Part shown: positions 32,557 to 40,686 of the stretch, one piece after another
Layout of the letters: every line of letters begins with the position of its first letter
Numbering within the stretch: position 1 is the stretch's first letter
From: Acetofilamentum sp.
GTDB lineage: Bacteria > Hydrothermota > 32-111
Assembly: GCA_020721805.1 (NCBI GenBank)
Contig: DYMB01000001.1
Coordinates: 484,363 to 548,362 of the forward strand
Length of the DNA: 64,000 nucleotides
Direction of reading: 5' to 3'
Notes under the pieces: generated by a model
The model's database searches: none
Told to the model about the DNA's origin: nothing
The model's input: only the letters and a program-made list of their open reading frames with translations
Translations under genes and position numbers: made by a program

Positions 32557-34227
32557 GTGAAGATAAAAATTTTACCTGAATCGGTTTATAGGTTGATAGC
32601 TGCAGGTGAAGTAATAGATAGACCTTCCTCTGTGGTAAGAGAACTCGTTCAAAACTCCCTTGATGCTTTATCATCAAATATAACTCTTTCCGTAACAAAT
32701 GGTGGAAAGGAGATGATAAATGTTATAGATGATGGTGAAGGAATGGATAGAGATGATCTGCATTTCGCTATGGTAAAACATGCTACGAGTAAAATAGAAA
32801 ATTTTGATGATCTTAAAAGTGTTAAGACATACGGTTTCAGGGGAGAAGCCTTATATTCTATAGGACTTGTGTCAAACCTTTTGATCGAATCGATTACCAA
32901 AGATGACGAAATAGGTAATCTTATAGAGGCTGATTGCGGAAAAATTGTTAGAGAGGAAAAATCTTCAATAGAAAAGGGAACAAGTGTTGTTGTAAAAGAT
33001 ATCTTTAAAAATGTTCCCGCAAGAAAAAGATTTTTAAAATCTGATCTTTATGAACTAAAAAAAATAGAGGATGAATTTCTTTTCCATGCACTCGCCAATG
33101 AGAATGTAAATTTTAAATTCATAGTCGATGGAAGAGTCATATTCAATCTTAAAAAAAATACTCTGGAAAACCGCATCAGGGAGATAAAAGGCGATACTTT
33201 TTTAGGTGATTCTTTTAAAATAGATTATTTTGAAAAAAATATAATGGTGAAAGGAATCGTTGGTAAACCTGTTATATTCAACAATCTAAAATTTCAAGCC
33301 AACCTCGTTTTTATAAACAAAAGAAATGTGTTCTATCCTCAGATTAAAAAAGCTGTATATTCGGCTTTTGGAACACAGTTGAAGAAAGGATTCACACCTT
33401 ACATTCTTTTTATTCAGATTCCACCAGAATGTGTTGATGTCAATGTTCATCCGATGAAAAAAGAGGTTAAAATTTTGTGTGAAAATGATCTTTTTTATGT
33501 TGTGAACCGTTCTGTAAAAAGTGGTTTAACGGTTAAAAAGGTTATGGAATCGAACGAGGAACACTCTTTTGATATAGATTTACATAGACCTGAAATTTTT
33601 ATAAGAGAGGAAAAACTTTTTTCAGATCTTGATTTCTACCTTTCAGAAAAGAAGGAAAATTTTTATGGTAATGAAAATTTAAAATTTTGGCAGTTTCAAA
33701 ATTCTTATATTTTTGTTTCCGTGAAAAATAAACTTTATATTTTAGATCAGCATGCCGCAGCCGAAAGGATAAATTATGAAAAATTTCTGAAAGAAAAATC
33801 AAAAATAGTTTCTCAAAAATTGCTTTTCCCATTTACTCTCAGGGTAACAACGGAAATTTTTTCATTCCTATCCGAAAATCTTCATATGATGGAAAAGATT
33901 GGATTTTCGATAAGGATGTTTGATAACAATAAAATTTTAGTTGAATCAGTTCCATCCATAGTTAATGAAAAGTTTGGTAAAGAAGATTTTGAAGATTTTA
34001 TATCCGAAATTTATGAAATGGGATTTGGAAGTGAATTTGATCAGATTCTTAAAACTCTTGCTTGCAAAGCTTCCCTTAAGGCTGGAACGAAACTTAACCC
34101 TGTTGAAATGGAAGAATTGTTCAACGGACTCTTTAAATGTGAAAATCCACATTCGTGTCCCCACGGAAGGCCTACTTTTTTAGTTTTTGAAATGGATGAT
34201 TTCGATAAATGGTTCAAAAGGAAGTAG
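32557..34227 (+). CDS. mutL: DNA mismatch repair protein MutL
   Basis: A 556-residue GHKL ATPase. The N-terminus has IAAGEVIDRPSSVVRELVQN with E29 and N33, IDDGEGMDRDDL, KHATSKI and TYGFRGEAL. The C-terminal domain has DQHAAAERINYE, which fits the metal-binding endonuclease motif DQHA-x2-E-x4-E found in bacteria that lack MutH. MutL should therefore nick the new strand itself. The start is GTG with no clear ribosome site, one base after the EAL gene. It overlaps miaA by 19 bases; the mutL-miaA pair is widespread. mutS is not in the window. Confidence 0.94.
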   Translation: MKIKILPESVYRLIAAGEVIDRPSSVVRELVQNSLDALSSNITLSVTNGGKEMINVIDDGEGMDRDDLHFAMVKHATSKIENFDDLKSVKTYGFRGEALYSIGLVSNLLIESITKDDEIGNLIEADCGKIVREEKSSIEKGTSVVVKDIFKNVPARKRFLKSDLYELKKIEDEFLFHALANENVNFKFIVDGRVIFNLKKNTLENRIREIKGDTFLGDSFKIDYFEKNIMVKGIVGKPVIFNNLKFQANLVFINKRNVFYPQIKKAVYSAFGTQLKKGFTPYILFIQIPPECVDVNVHPMKKEVKILCENDLFYVVNRSVKSGLTVKKVMESNEEHSFDIDLHRPEIFIREEKLFSDLDFYLSEKKENFYGNENLKFWQFQNSYIFVSVKNKLYILDQHAAAERINYEKFLKEKSKIVSQKLLFPFTLRVTTEIFSFLSENLHMMEKIGFSIRMFDNNKILVESVPSIVNEKFGKEDFEDFISEIYEMGFGSEFDQILKTLACKASLKAGTKLNPVEMEELFNGLFKCENPHSCPHGRPTFLVFEMDDFDKWFKRK

Positions 34228-35081
34228 AATTTCTAATCGGTGAAACCGCATCGGGTAAAACGGAGTTTTTAAAGGAATTATCCAAAAAAGAGGATTTTGT
34301 TGTATTCAACTGCGATTCAAGACAAATATACAGATACCTTGATATTGGAACTGCAAAACCTGATAAGGAATTTTTAAGCAAAGTTTATCATTATTTTGTT
34401 GATATAACAGAGTATGATAAAAATTTTTCCGTTGGAGATTTTTATAGAAAGTTTAAAGAGTATTTAAAAAAAGAGGATAAAAGGATAATATTGAGTGTTG
34501 GAACCCCCTTCTATCTGAAAACTATACTTTTTGGTATAGATGATATACCTGAAATTTCAACGGAAATTAAAAGAAAAGTTAAACAGATGTATCAGGAAGA
34601 GGGACTTTCCAATCTTTACAATTTACTTAAAAAGGTTGATAAAGAAAGATCTTTAGATTTGAATGAGAATGATAAACAGAGAATATTGAGGTCTCTTGAA
34701 GTCTATTTTCAGACAGGTAAACCGATAACATATTTTTTTAAAAAAAAGAAAAATATTCAGTTCAAAATAAGAAACGTTAAATACCTCTATAGAGAGAAAA
34801 GCGAACTCAAAGAAAGAATAGAAAGAAGGATAAATTTGATGTTAAAGGATGGACTGATTGAAGAGGTTGAAAAGTTAAGGGTTATGTATGGCGATAATAT
34901 TTTTTTTGAAAAACCTGTTATAGGTTATATTGAGCCTCTATCCTATATCAAGGGCAAGATAACAAAAGATAGAATGGTGGAAGATATAGTAAAAAATTCT
35001 ATGTCCCTTGTAAAAAGGCAGAGAACCTTTTTCAAAAAAATCTTAAAAGAACTTTCAGATTGTACAGATCTGAAAATCTAA
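34209..35081 (+). CDS. miaA: tRNA dimethylallyltransferase
   Basis: MiaA adds the isopentenyl group to A37 of tRNAs reading UNN codons. This 290-residue protein has the P-loop GETASGKT (11-18), the substrate motif DSRQIYRYLDIGTAKP, GTPFYLKTILFG, the NDKQRILRSLEVY tRNA-binding helix and GYIEPLSYIKG at the end. The first P-loop residues differ slightly from the usual GPTASGKT. It begins inside the end of mutL, consistent with coupled translation, and a strong promoter for the next gene starts 8 bases after its stop. Confidence 0.93.
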   Translation: MVQKEVEFLIGETASGKTEFLKELSKKEDFVVFNCDSRQIYRYLDIGTAKPDKEFLSKVYHYFVDITEYDKNFSVGDFYRKFKEYLKKEDKRIILSVGTPFYLKTILFGIDDIPEISTEIKRKVKQMYQEEGLSNLYNLLKKVDKERSLDLNENDKQRILRSLEVYFQTGKPITYFFKKKKNIQFKIRNVKYLYREKSELKERIERRINLMLKDGLIEEVEKLRVMYGDNIFFEKPVIGYIEPLSYIKGKITKDRMVEDIVKNSMSLVKRQRTFFKKILKELSDCTDLKI

Positions 35082-35088
35082 AAAATAG

Positions 35089-35117
35089 TTGACAAATGAC
35101 GCTCATATAGTTATAAT
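35089..35117 (+). promoter_or_regulatory. Consensus sigma70-type promoter
   Basis: TTGACA (35089-35094) and TATAAT (35112-35117) separated by 17 bases exactly match the textbook consensus. It is the best promoter I found in the window and serves a single gene, the pilin-like protein starting at 35141 behind AGAGGAG. Confidence 0.8.
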
Positions 35118-35140
35118 TGCAAAAAAAGAGGAGTAAAAAG

Positions 35141-35734
35141 ATGAAGAAATTTCCAATTTTAGAGATAGGTATCCTGGTAGCAACTTTTATCCTTCTTTAT
35201 ATTTTAATTTATCCGGGTTATGTTAAAAATAGAGAAACCAACAACAATTACAATGTGATTTCAAATGTTTATGGATTGAGGGCAGCATATGAAAAGTTTG
35301 TTTCCCTTGATAACAAAGGAGAATTGACCGATAAAATTGATCCAAAGTTGTTCGAATATTTAAAAGAGTTTAACATCAAAAATCCATATACCAACCAGGA
35401 GTATAAAGAGGGTGATATAAAATTATACACTCTTGAAAACCCAGTCGAAATAGTTGATAATACTCTTTCAGGCAAACATGGATTGCAGCGTGGAAATCCA
35501 GGGACTTTTGCTATAGGTATCTTCATACCTGAACTCTCAACATATAATGAACTTAAAAATAAACCAAATAAAACAAAGGATGAAATAAAACAGTTGGAAT
35601 CGATGATACTAAAAATCAAAAAGTATACGATTATAGGATTCAATCAAGATTCAATACCCGTTACGACTAAAGATCTGACTGGTGAAAAACTCGAAGTATT
35701 TTTCTTACAGGGTGAAAAAAGTTCTATCGATTAA
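35141..35734 (+). CDS. Pilin-like membrane-anchored protein without canonical prepilin glycine
   Basis: A 197-residue protein with the architecture of a pseudopilin: one N-terminal hydrophobic helix (ILEIGILVATFILLYILIYP), an amphipathic continuation (NVISNVYGLRAAYEKF) and a soluble domain containing NPYTNQEY, as in GspG-like proteins. The leader MKKFPILEIG can be aligned with MKKGFTLLEL, keeping the phenylalanine and Glu5 but lacking the Gly before the cleavage site, so normal prepilin peptidase processing is doubtful. I chose the ATG at 35141 because AGAGGAG lies 7 bases upstream and the promoter -10 box overlaps the alternative TTG at 35117. It is monocistronic with a consensus promoter, so it is probably highly expressed. 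Its last 4 bases overlap the end of murI on the other strand. Confidence 0.7.
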   Translation: MKKFPILEIGILVATFILLYILIYPGYVKNRETNNNYNVISNVYGLRAAYEKFVSLDNKGELTDKIDPKLFEYLKEFNIKNPYTNQEYKEGDIKLYTLENPVEIVDNTLSGKHGLQRGNPGTFAIGIFIPELSTYNELKNKPNKTKDEIKQLESMILKIKKYTIIGFNQDSIPVTTKDLTGEKLEVFFLQGEKSSID

Positions 35735-36555
35735 AAGTTTTCAATATTTATCTTTTCAATTTTGTTGGATATTCTTATTTTGAGAAATCTTTTTAAGATC
35801 CTTTCAAAATTGTTGGGGATATCCGATAGATAAATTTGGATATCCCCTTTTTTATTTTCATAATTTTCCATATTATAATCTTCAAGTATATTTTTAACTG
35901 TTCTTGCAGTATGTTTTGCTGAATTGATAACAGAAATATTTTTACCACAAATTTTTGAAATCGATTTTTCAAAGAGTGGATAGTGTGTGCAACCGAGTAT
36001 CAAGGTATCTATATCTTTCCCTATTAAACTTTTAAGATAATGTTTAAGTAGACTATCAACGATCTGACCTTTTATAAAACCTTCTTCAGCAAGTGGCACA
36101 AGAAGGGGTGTCATCTTAGAAAAGACTTTAATTTTTGGATTTAATCTTTTTAAAGATTTTTTGTAAGCAGCAGAAAGTATAGTAGCAGGTGTTCCAATAA
36201 CTCCAATTTTAAAATTGTTTGTTATCTGTGATGCATAAATAGCATTGGGCATCAAAACATCCACAAATGGGATATTTTTATATTTGAGTTTAAGATCTTC
36301 CATCGCATTTGAAGAAACCGTGTTACAGGCAACCACTATTATTTTAATATTTTTACTCAACAAAAAGTTTACATCCTGAAAAGCAAATTTTTTAATAGTA
36401 TCAGCCGATTTGATTCCATAAGGGACCCTTGCTGTGTCTCCAAAATATATTATATCTTCATTTGGTAAAAATTTAACTATCTCTTTTAAAACTGTTAAAC
36501 CACCAACACCTGAGTCGAAAATACCGATTGGCCTATTCTGATAATTTTTTTTCAT
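35731..36555 (-). CDS. murI: Glutamate racemase
   Basis: MurI supplies D-glutamate for peptidoglycan. The 274-residue protein has PIGIFDSGVGGLTVLKEI, the first catalytic cysteine C77 in VVACNTVSSNAM, GVIGTPATILSAAYKK, and the second catalytic cysteine in LILGCTHYPL, all in order. It is the last gene of the minus-strand unit cargo-smpB-amidase-murI and starts inside the amidase gene with a 23-base overlap. Its TAA stop and the TAA of the facing pilin-like gene share the sequence TTAA. Confidence 0.94.
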   Translation of the reverse strand: MKKNYQNRPIGIFDSGVGGLTVLKEIVKFLPNEDIIYFGDTARVPYGIKSADTIKKFAFQDVNFLLSKNIKIIVVACNTVSSNAMEDLKLKYKNIPFVDVLMPNAIYASQITNNFKIGVIGTPATILSAAYKKSLKRLNPKIKVFSKMTPLLVPLAEEGFIKGQIVDSLLKHYLKSLIGKDIDTLILGCTHYPLFEKSISKICGKNISVINSAKHTARTVKNILEDYNMENYENKKGDIQIYLSDIPNNFERILKRFLKIRISNKIEKINIENF

Positions 36556-38014
36556 ATTCCTTTATAAAATCTTTTATACCAGCAAATATTATTTTAGCGA
36601 TCTCTTCTTGATATGATTTTGATTTCAACTTTTTTTCTTCTTCTGGATTTGAAAGATAACCGCTTTCTATCAAAACTGCAGGCATAAAATTACCCTTCAA
36701 AACATAGAATCCAGCCTGTTTGACTCCTTTTTTTTCATAATTGAATCTGTTTTCAAATTTCATTTGAATAAGTTCGGCGAGTCTTGAAGATTGTTTAAGG
36801 AACTCATTCTGCGCGAGATCATAGAAGATAAAATCTATACCCTTTTTTTCAGTTTCAGGCAGGTCGAAAGTTACCGCAGCATTTTCCCTTGCCTCAACCG
36901 CGCGTTCCCAGTCTGTTTTCGCTGTTGAAAGAAAATAGGTTTCGAAACCGGAAGAATTTTGTTTTTTTGAAGCATTACAATGGATGGATATAAAAATAGC
37001 ATTTTGATATTTCAATGCAAAATTTGTTCTTTCCTTTAAGGAAAGATATTTATCTTTATTTCTTGTTAAAACAACATCTATGTTGTTAAAATTCGATGAG
37101 AGTATCTTTTCTAATTTTAAAGATATATCAAGATTTATATTTTTTTCCTGTGTCCCTGTCTTACCAATCGCACCGGGATCCTTTCCCCCATGGCCGGGAT
37201 CTATAATTATAGTTCTAATTCCATTCAATTTTGAGTTATTTTTTGAAGGCTCATTTTTTGAAAGTTTTATGAAGTTTATTTTTATCGTGTCATCAAATAT
37301 CAACAAAGTGTCAAAAATAAATTCTGGTGAAAATGTTATAATATATGTTGCCCCATCCTTATCAACTATAGGCTCGGCAACTCTTATCAGATTTTTTAAA
37401 TTTTTAAGTTTAAAAGAATCCTCATCTATATAACAATTTTTAAGAAAAAGGATTATATCCCTCTGTGTTAATTCAAAGTTTACAAAGGGGGTTTTGTTGA
37501 AGACAAGTTTTATGCTGTTCTTTTCCTCAAAAATCTTTAAGAGTTTTATCCTTTTAACAATTTTTGCACCATTTTCAACAAATTCTATCTGTTGTGTCAA
37601 AAGTTTTTCAAGTAGTATTCTTATACCTTTAAATGGAAAAAATAGTTGATCATCTTTGAACAATGGAGTATATGGTATCTTGAATATTTTACCACCGACC
37701 TTTATGTATGGTGAGTTTACGAGTATTATAGAATAATTTTTATCTGTCTCTATCGTGATCTCTTCCTGTAAATTTTTAAATTTTATTTTTCCATCTATGG
37801 AGTTAACAAGAATGTTCAAATCAACATATTCTATTGAATCGATTGAGATTATACTCAAAGAATCTATTTTATCATCCTTTATGACCTCAAAATATTTTTC
37901 ACAGAAAATATTTTTATAGGTGAAAGTGAAGGATATGAAAAGTAAAAATTTTAGCAATAAAATGAAAAAAATTTTATCTGTTATCCTTAAAATCTCTCGA
38001 CATCTCTCTTTCAA
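36533..38014 (-). CDS. N-acetylmuramoyl-L-alanine amidase (Amidase_3) with stalk and AMIN-like domains
   Basis: A 493-residue exported peptidoglycan hydrolase. A hydrophobic signal (FFILLLKFLLFISFTFTY) begins about 16 residues in. It is followed by a copper-amine-oxidase-N-like stalk (PYIKVGGKIFKIPY), an AMIN-like beta region (about 165-245), and the catalytic domain. The zinc ligands are H in IIIDPGHGGKDPG, E in TQEKNINL and H in ISIHCNAS; the catalytic Glu is in VLIESGYLSN. It cleaves the stem peptide from N-acetylmuramate, probably in daughter-cell separation. The start is a TTG behind AAGGAAGG, overlapping smpB by 41 bases, so the N-terminus is less certain than the rest. Confidence 0.88.
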   Translation of the reverse strand: MKERCREILRITDKIFFILLLKFLLFISFTFTYKNIFCEKYFEVIKDDKIDSLSIISIDSIEYVDLNILVNSIDGKIKFKNLQEEITIETDKNYSIILVNSPYIKVGGKIFKIPYTPLFKDDQLFFPFKGIRILLEKLLTQQIEFVENGAKIVKRIKLLKIFEEKNSIKLVFNKTPFVNFELTQRDIILFLKNCYIDEDSFKLKNLKNLIRVAEPIVDKDGATYIITFSPEFIFDTLLIFDDTIKINFIKLSKNEPSKNNSKLNGIRTIIIDPGHGGKDPGAIGKTGTQEKNINLDISLKLEKILSSNFNNIDVVLTRNKDKYLSLKERTNFALKYQNAIFISIHCNASKKQNSSGFETYFLSTAKTDWERAVEARENAAVTFDLPETEKKGIDFIFYDLAQNEFLKQSSRLAELIQMKFENRFNYEKKGVKQAGFYVLKGNFMPAVLIESGYLSNPEEEKKLKSKSYQEEIAKIIFAGIKDFIKEYEKKLSE

Positions 38015-38429
38015 GATCCTTCCTTTTTATCTGTTCTTTTTTATCGTACATTTTTTTACCTTTACATAAAACTATTTTTATCTTTATTAGATTCCTATCA
38101 TTTAAATATACCTCAAGAGGTTTCAATGTCAAACCCTTTTCTTCAATTTTCCTTAATAATCTCTTTATTTCATTTTTATGCACCAACAGTTTTCTTTTTC
38201 TTTTTGTGGCAAGTTTTGTATGTGTTCCATATGGATTTTTATCTACAACCATATCATAAAGATAAATTTCCATATTCTCTTTATCTATTTTACAATATGA
38301 ATCAATTATGGAAAAAGCACCTCTTCTTATCGATTTAACCTCATCTCCTTTAAGAACTATTCCAACTTCATGCTCTTCAATTATTTCGTAATCAAAAAGA
38401 ACTTTTTTGTTTTTATTTAAAATTTTCAT
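37974..38429 (-). CDS. smpB: SsrA-binding protein SmpB
   Basis: SmpB carries tmRNA to stalled ribosomes. The 151-residue protein has the family's ordered motifs: YEIIEEHEVGIVLKGDEVKS, SIRRGAFSIIDSYC, NPYGTHTKLATKRKRKLL and the basic C-terminal tail KKMYDKKEQIKRKDLERE that enters the ribosome channel. The ATG overlaps the stop of the upstream gene as ATGA. The ssrA (tmRNA) gene itself is not in the window. Its gene overlaps the amidase gene by 41 bases. Confidence 0.95.
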   Translation of the reverse strand: MKILNKNKKVLFDYEIIEEHEVGIVLKGDEVKSIRRGAFSIIDSYCKIDKENMEIYLYDMVVDKNPYGTHTKLATKRKRKLLVHKNEIKRLLRKIEEKGLTLKPLEVYLNDRNLIKIKIVLCKGKKMYDKKEQIKRKDLEREMSRDFKDNR

Positions 38430-40573
38430 CTTATTTTGATGAATCTGAATTTAAAATCTTTATTCAGTATTAAAAAATATACACCATTTTTTAAGTTGTT
38501 CAAATTTATCTGATTCTTTGTTTTTCCATTAATTACAGTTTTCCCGGATAAATCTATTATTTTATAACTCATTTCATTAAAATTTGAAAGTGTGATAACA
38601 TTTTTCAACATATCGAATGAAATTTTATTTTCATAGGTTGAGGGAGAAAACTCTATGAAATATTTTTCAACTGAACCATTATTTTTTATAAGTTCTATTT
38701 TATATTCTGATTTTGTTTTTAAGTTTTTATCCTTTAAAGTAACAATATTTCCATTTACATTGCTAAAATCTATCAGTGTATAATCTGAAAAAATCTTTTT
38801 ATATAGTTTAACGGTTTTATAGGTGAAATATGGTGTCAGGTTAATATTAAAAAAGAGTGTATCAGATTTTTGTGCGCAACTGTAAAATGTTTCATTTAGC
38901 CCCTGAACTGCATCGGTAGAGTCTATTACAAGCCAATATGTTGTGTTTAAAATGAGTTTTCTTGATACGCCCTCATTCCAGCCATCATAGAGATTATCCG
39001 AAGTGTTTCCAGTTCCATCGTCAAATGGGGATGAATCACCGCAACCAGCAACTTTACCTTTACCATATCTTGCTATGGTTAAAAAAGAATATTGTGTTCC
39101 CTCTAAAATCGCTATCTGGGTGGATTTGGAAGATTGTGATATCATAGTCCCAGCATGGAAGTAAAAGTAACCTGTGACATTTCCAAATGGACCGTCAGTG
39201 ATAGTATCGTTAGCACTTGAATAATAGTTGGTAGAATCGGAACTGTTATTAGAACCCTCACCAACCTGTTGAAAATGAATTCCAAAAGAATCTGAACCAA
39301 AATCCTGCCATATTTCTGGAGAATCCCAACCATCGTTATCCCTATCTGAGGATACATGGTCCGCTACCATAAAGAGTGAACCGCCATTAAGGATATAATT
39401 AAAAATGTTATTCTTTTCATCAGTGGTGAATGGGTTTTGTGGTTCACAGACTATAAAAAGGTCGAAATTTTTTAAATCCATTGGACTTGTTGAATTGTAT
39501 CTTATAGATGAATCTGGTGGAAGGGTATAAACTTCGAAAAATATAGACTCAGTGGTTGCTGGGTTATATATGTGTGCAGTATCAAGTTCAAAACCCCAGG
39601 ATGATATTGCTCCATCCCAGTCTGTTTCTATTGTCGGATCAAGTGGAACAGGTTGTGGATAATCTCTATCTATAACCCAGTCAGCGTTACCTGCTGTTTG
39701 ATTCTTTGTATAATCGAAAAGAATCTTTTTAATTTTGCTTTTGGTTGTTATGCTGAAAGAATAAATTGAACTTACGGTTCTGTTGTTATCATTATCTTTT
39801 GCAATTATGTAGTATTCAATAATTTCATTACTATCTATCGGTATAGTGAAAAATCTTTTTGATACCTGTAAACTATCATGAAAGATTTGGATCCAGTTTG
39901 AATTATTTTTCCTATAGTAAAGAGAATCGGTTATAACTTGAATATCATCGGTTATATCAGCGGAAACTACAAGGTTTGTACCGTATTGAGTATGACCAAC
40001 ATTTGAAATAACAGGTGATGTTGATTGTGTAAGAGTATCACCAAAGTATGCGGAATCTATATATATAGTTCCAGATCCGGAAAAACCTGCAAGATCATAG
40101 AATCTAAAACCAACCTTGACATAATAACAGTTGGTTGGTGTTGTGATCAATGTCTCCGGAAAATATTGCCACTGGGTGGAATTTCCAACCGAATCGAGAG
40201 TAAAGTTGTTTGAAATAAAAGCGTGACTTGTGTCGTAATGGTTCAAGTAGATCTTTGCGTAAAGGTATTGGTCGTTATCTAAAAGATAAGATTTTATCCT
40301 GTAAACTTTGTTTGGAAGAACAGGTATAAATTCTGAAAGAATATCAGTTTTCTGCTGTGTTTTTGTAAATACATTAGCTTTTAAACTATAATTGCCAGAG
40401 TAGAAATTTGTGGATTTTTCAACATAGAATGTGTCAACGGACAAAGAATCTGGAAACCAGTTTAAAGGATGATAATCATCATTCCAGTTTTCAAAATCGC
40501 TATTTTGAAGTAAGTTTTCAGGAAAAACTTTTATAAAAAAAAGTAAAAATAAAAAAATGATAATTTTCTTCAT
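38426..40573 (-). CDS. Secreted multidomain protein with type IX-like C-terminal sorting domain
   Basis: A 715-residue exported protein with signal peptide MKKIIIFLFLLFFIKVFP. An N-terminal jelly-roll region resembles carbohydrate-binding modules (LLQNSDFENWNDDYHPLNWF ... SGTIYIDSAYFGD). An Ig-like segment follows (about 190-280), then a domain with class-I-glutaminase/GldG-like features (FDLFIVCEPQNPFTTDEKN, ILNGGSLFMVADHVSSD). The last 75 residues look like a Por/T9SS C-terminal domain: KNVITLSNFNEMSYKIIDLS, then GKTVINGKTKNQINL, then LKNGVYFLIL and the basic end FRFIKIR. It could be cargo of a type IX-like system using the SprA homologue. ATG 40573 is chosen with GGAG 9 bases upstream; TTG 40582 is an alternative. 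Enzymatic activity is unknown. Confidence 0.75.
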   Translation of the reverse strand: MKKIIIFLFLLFFIKVFPENLLQNSDFENWNDDYHPLNWFPDSLSVDTFYVEKSTNFYSGNYSLKANVFTKTQQKTDILSEFIPVLPNKVYRIKSYLLDNDQYLYAKIYLNHYDTSHAFISNNFTLDSVGNSTQWQYFPETLITTPTNCYYVKVGFRFYDLAGFSGSGTIYIDSAYFGDTLTQSTSPVISNVGHTQYGTNLVVSADITDDIQVITDSLYYRKNNSNWIQIFHDSLQVSKRFFTIPIDSNEIIEYYIIAKDNDNNRTVSSIYSFSITTKSKIKKILFDYTKNQTAGNADWVIDRDYPQPVPLDPTIETDWDGAISSWGFELDTAHIYNPATTESIFFEVYTLPPDSSIRYNSTSPMDLKNFDLFIVCEPQNPFTTDEKNNIFNYILNGGSLFMVADHVSSDRDNDGWDSPEIWQDFGSDSFGIHFQQVGEGSNNSSDSTNYYSSANDTITDGPFGNVTGYFYFHAGTMISQSSKSTQIAILEGTQYSFLTIARYGKGKVAGCGDSSPFDDGTGNTSDNLYDGWNEGVSRKLILNTTYWLVIDSTDAVQGLNETFYSCAQKSDTLFFNINLTPYFTYKTVKLYKKIFSDYTLIDFSNVNGNIVTLKDKNLKTKSEYKIELIKNNGSVEKYFIEFSPSTYENKISFDMLKNVITLSNFNEMSYKIIDLSGKTVINGKTKNQINLNNLKNGVYFLILNKDFKFRFIKIR

Positions 40574-40596
40574 AATCACCAACTCCTTTTTTATAT

Positions 40597-40624
40597 TTTA
40601 TACCTGAAGGTTTAAAAATGTCAA
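40597..40624 (-). promoter_or_regulatory. Predicted promoter of the cargo-smpB-amidase-murI unit
   Basis: On the minus strand TTGACA (40624-40619) and TATAAA (40602-40597) are 16 bases apart, upstream of GGAG and the ATG at 40573. Confidence 0.65.
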
Positions 40625-40643
40625 GCAATTTTATATTGATTTT

Positions 40644-40672
40644 TTGTCAGAATAGTTTACTATATTTATAAA
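40644..40672 (+). promoter_or_regulatory. Predicted promoter of the recombinase-uvrA unit
   Basis: TTGTCA (40644-40649) and TATAAA (40667-40672) are separated by 17 bases, diverging from the cargo-gene promoter. Transcription would begin close to the AGAGG that precedes the TTG start at 40687. Confidence 0.5.
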
Positions 40673-40686
40673 AAAAAGAGGTTTTC

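Noticed and set aside
35117..35140. TTG start for the pilin-like gene
   Set aside because: It overlaps the -10 box of a consensus promoter and lies upstream of the ribosome site that serves the ATG at 35141.
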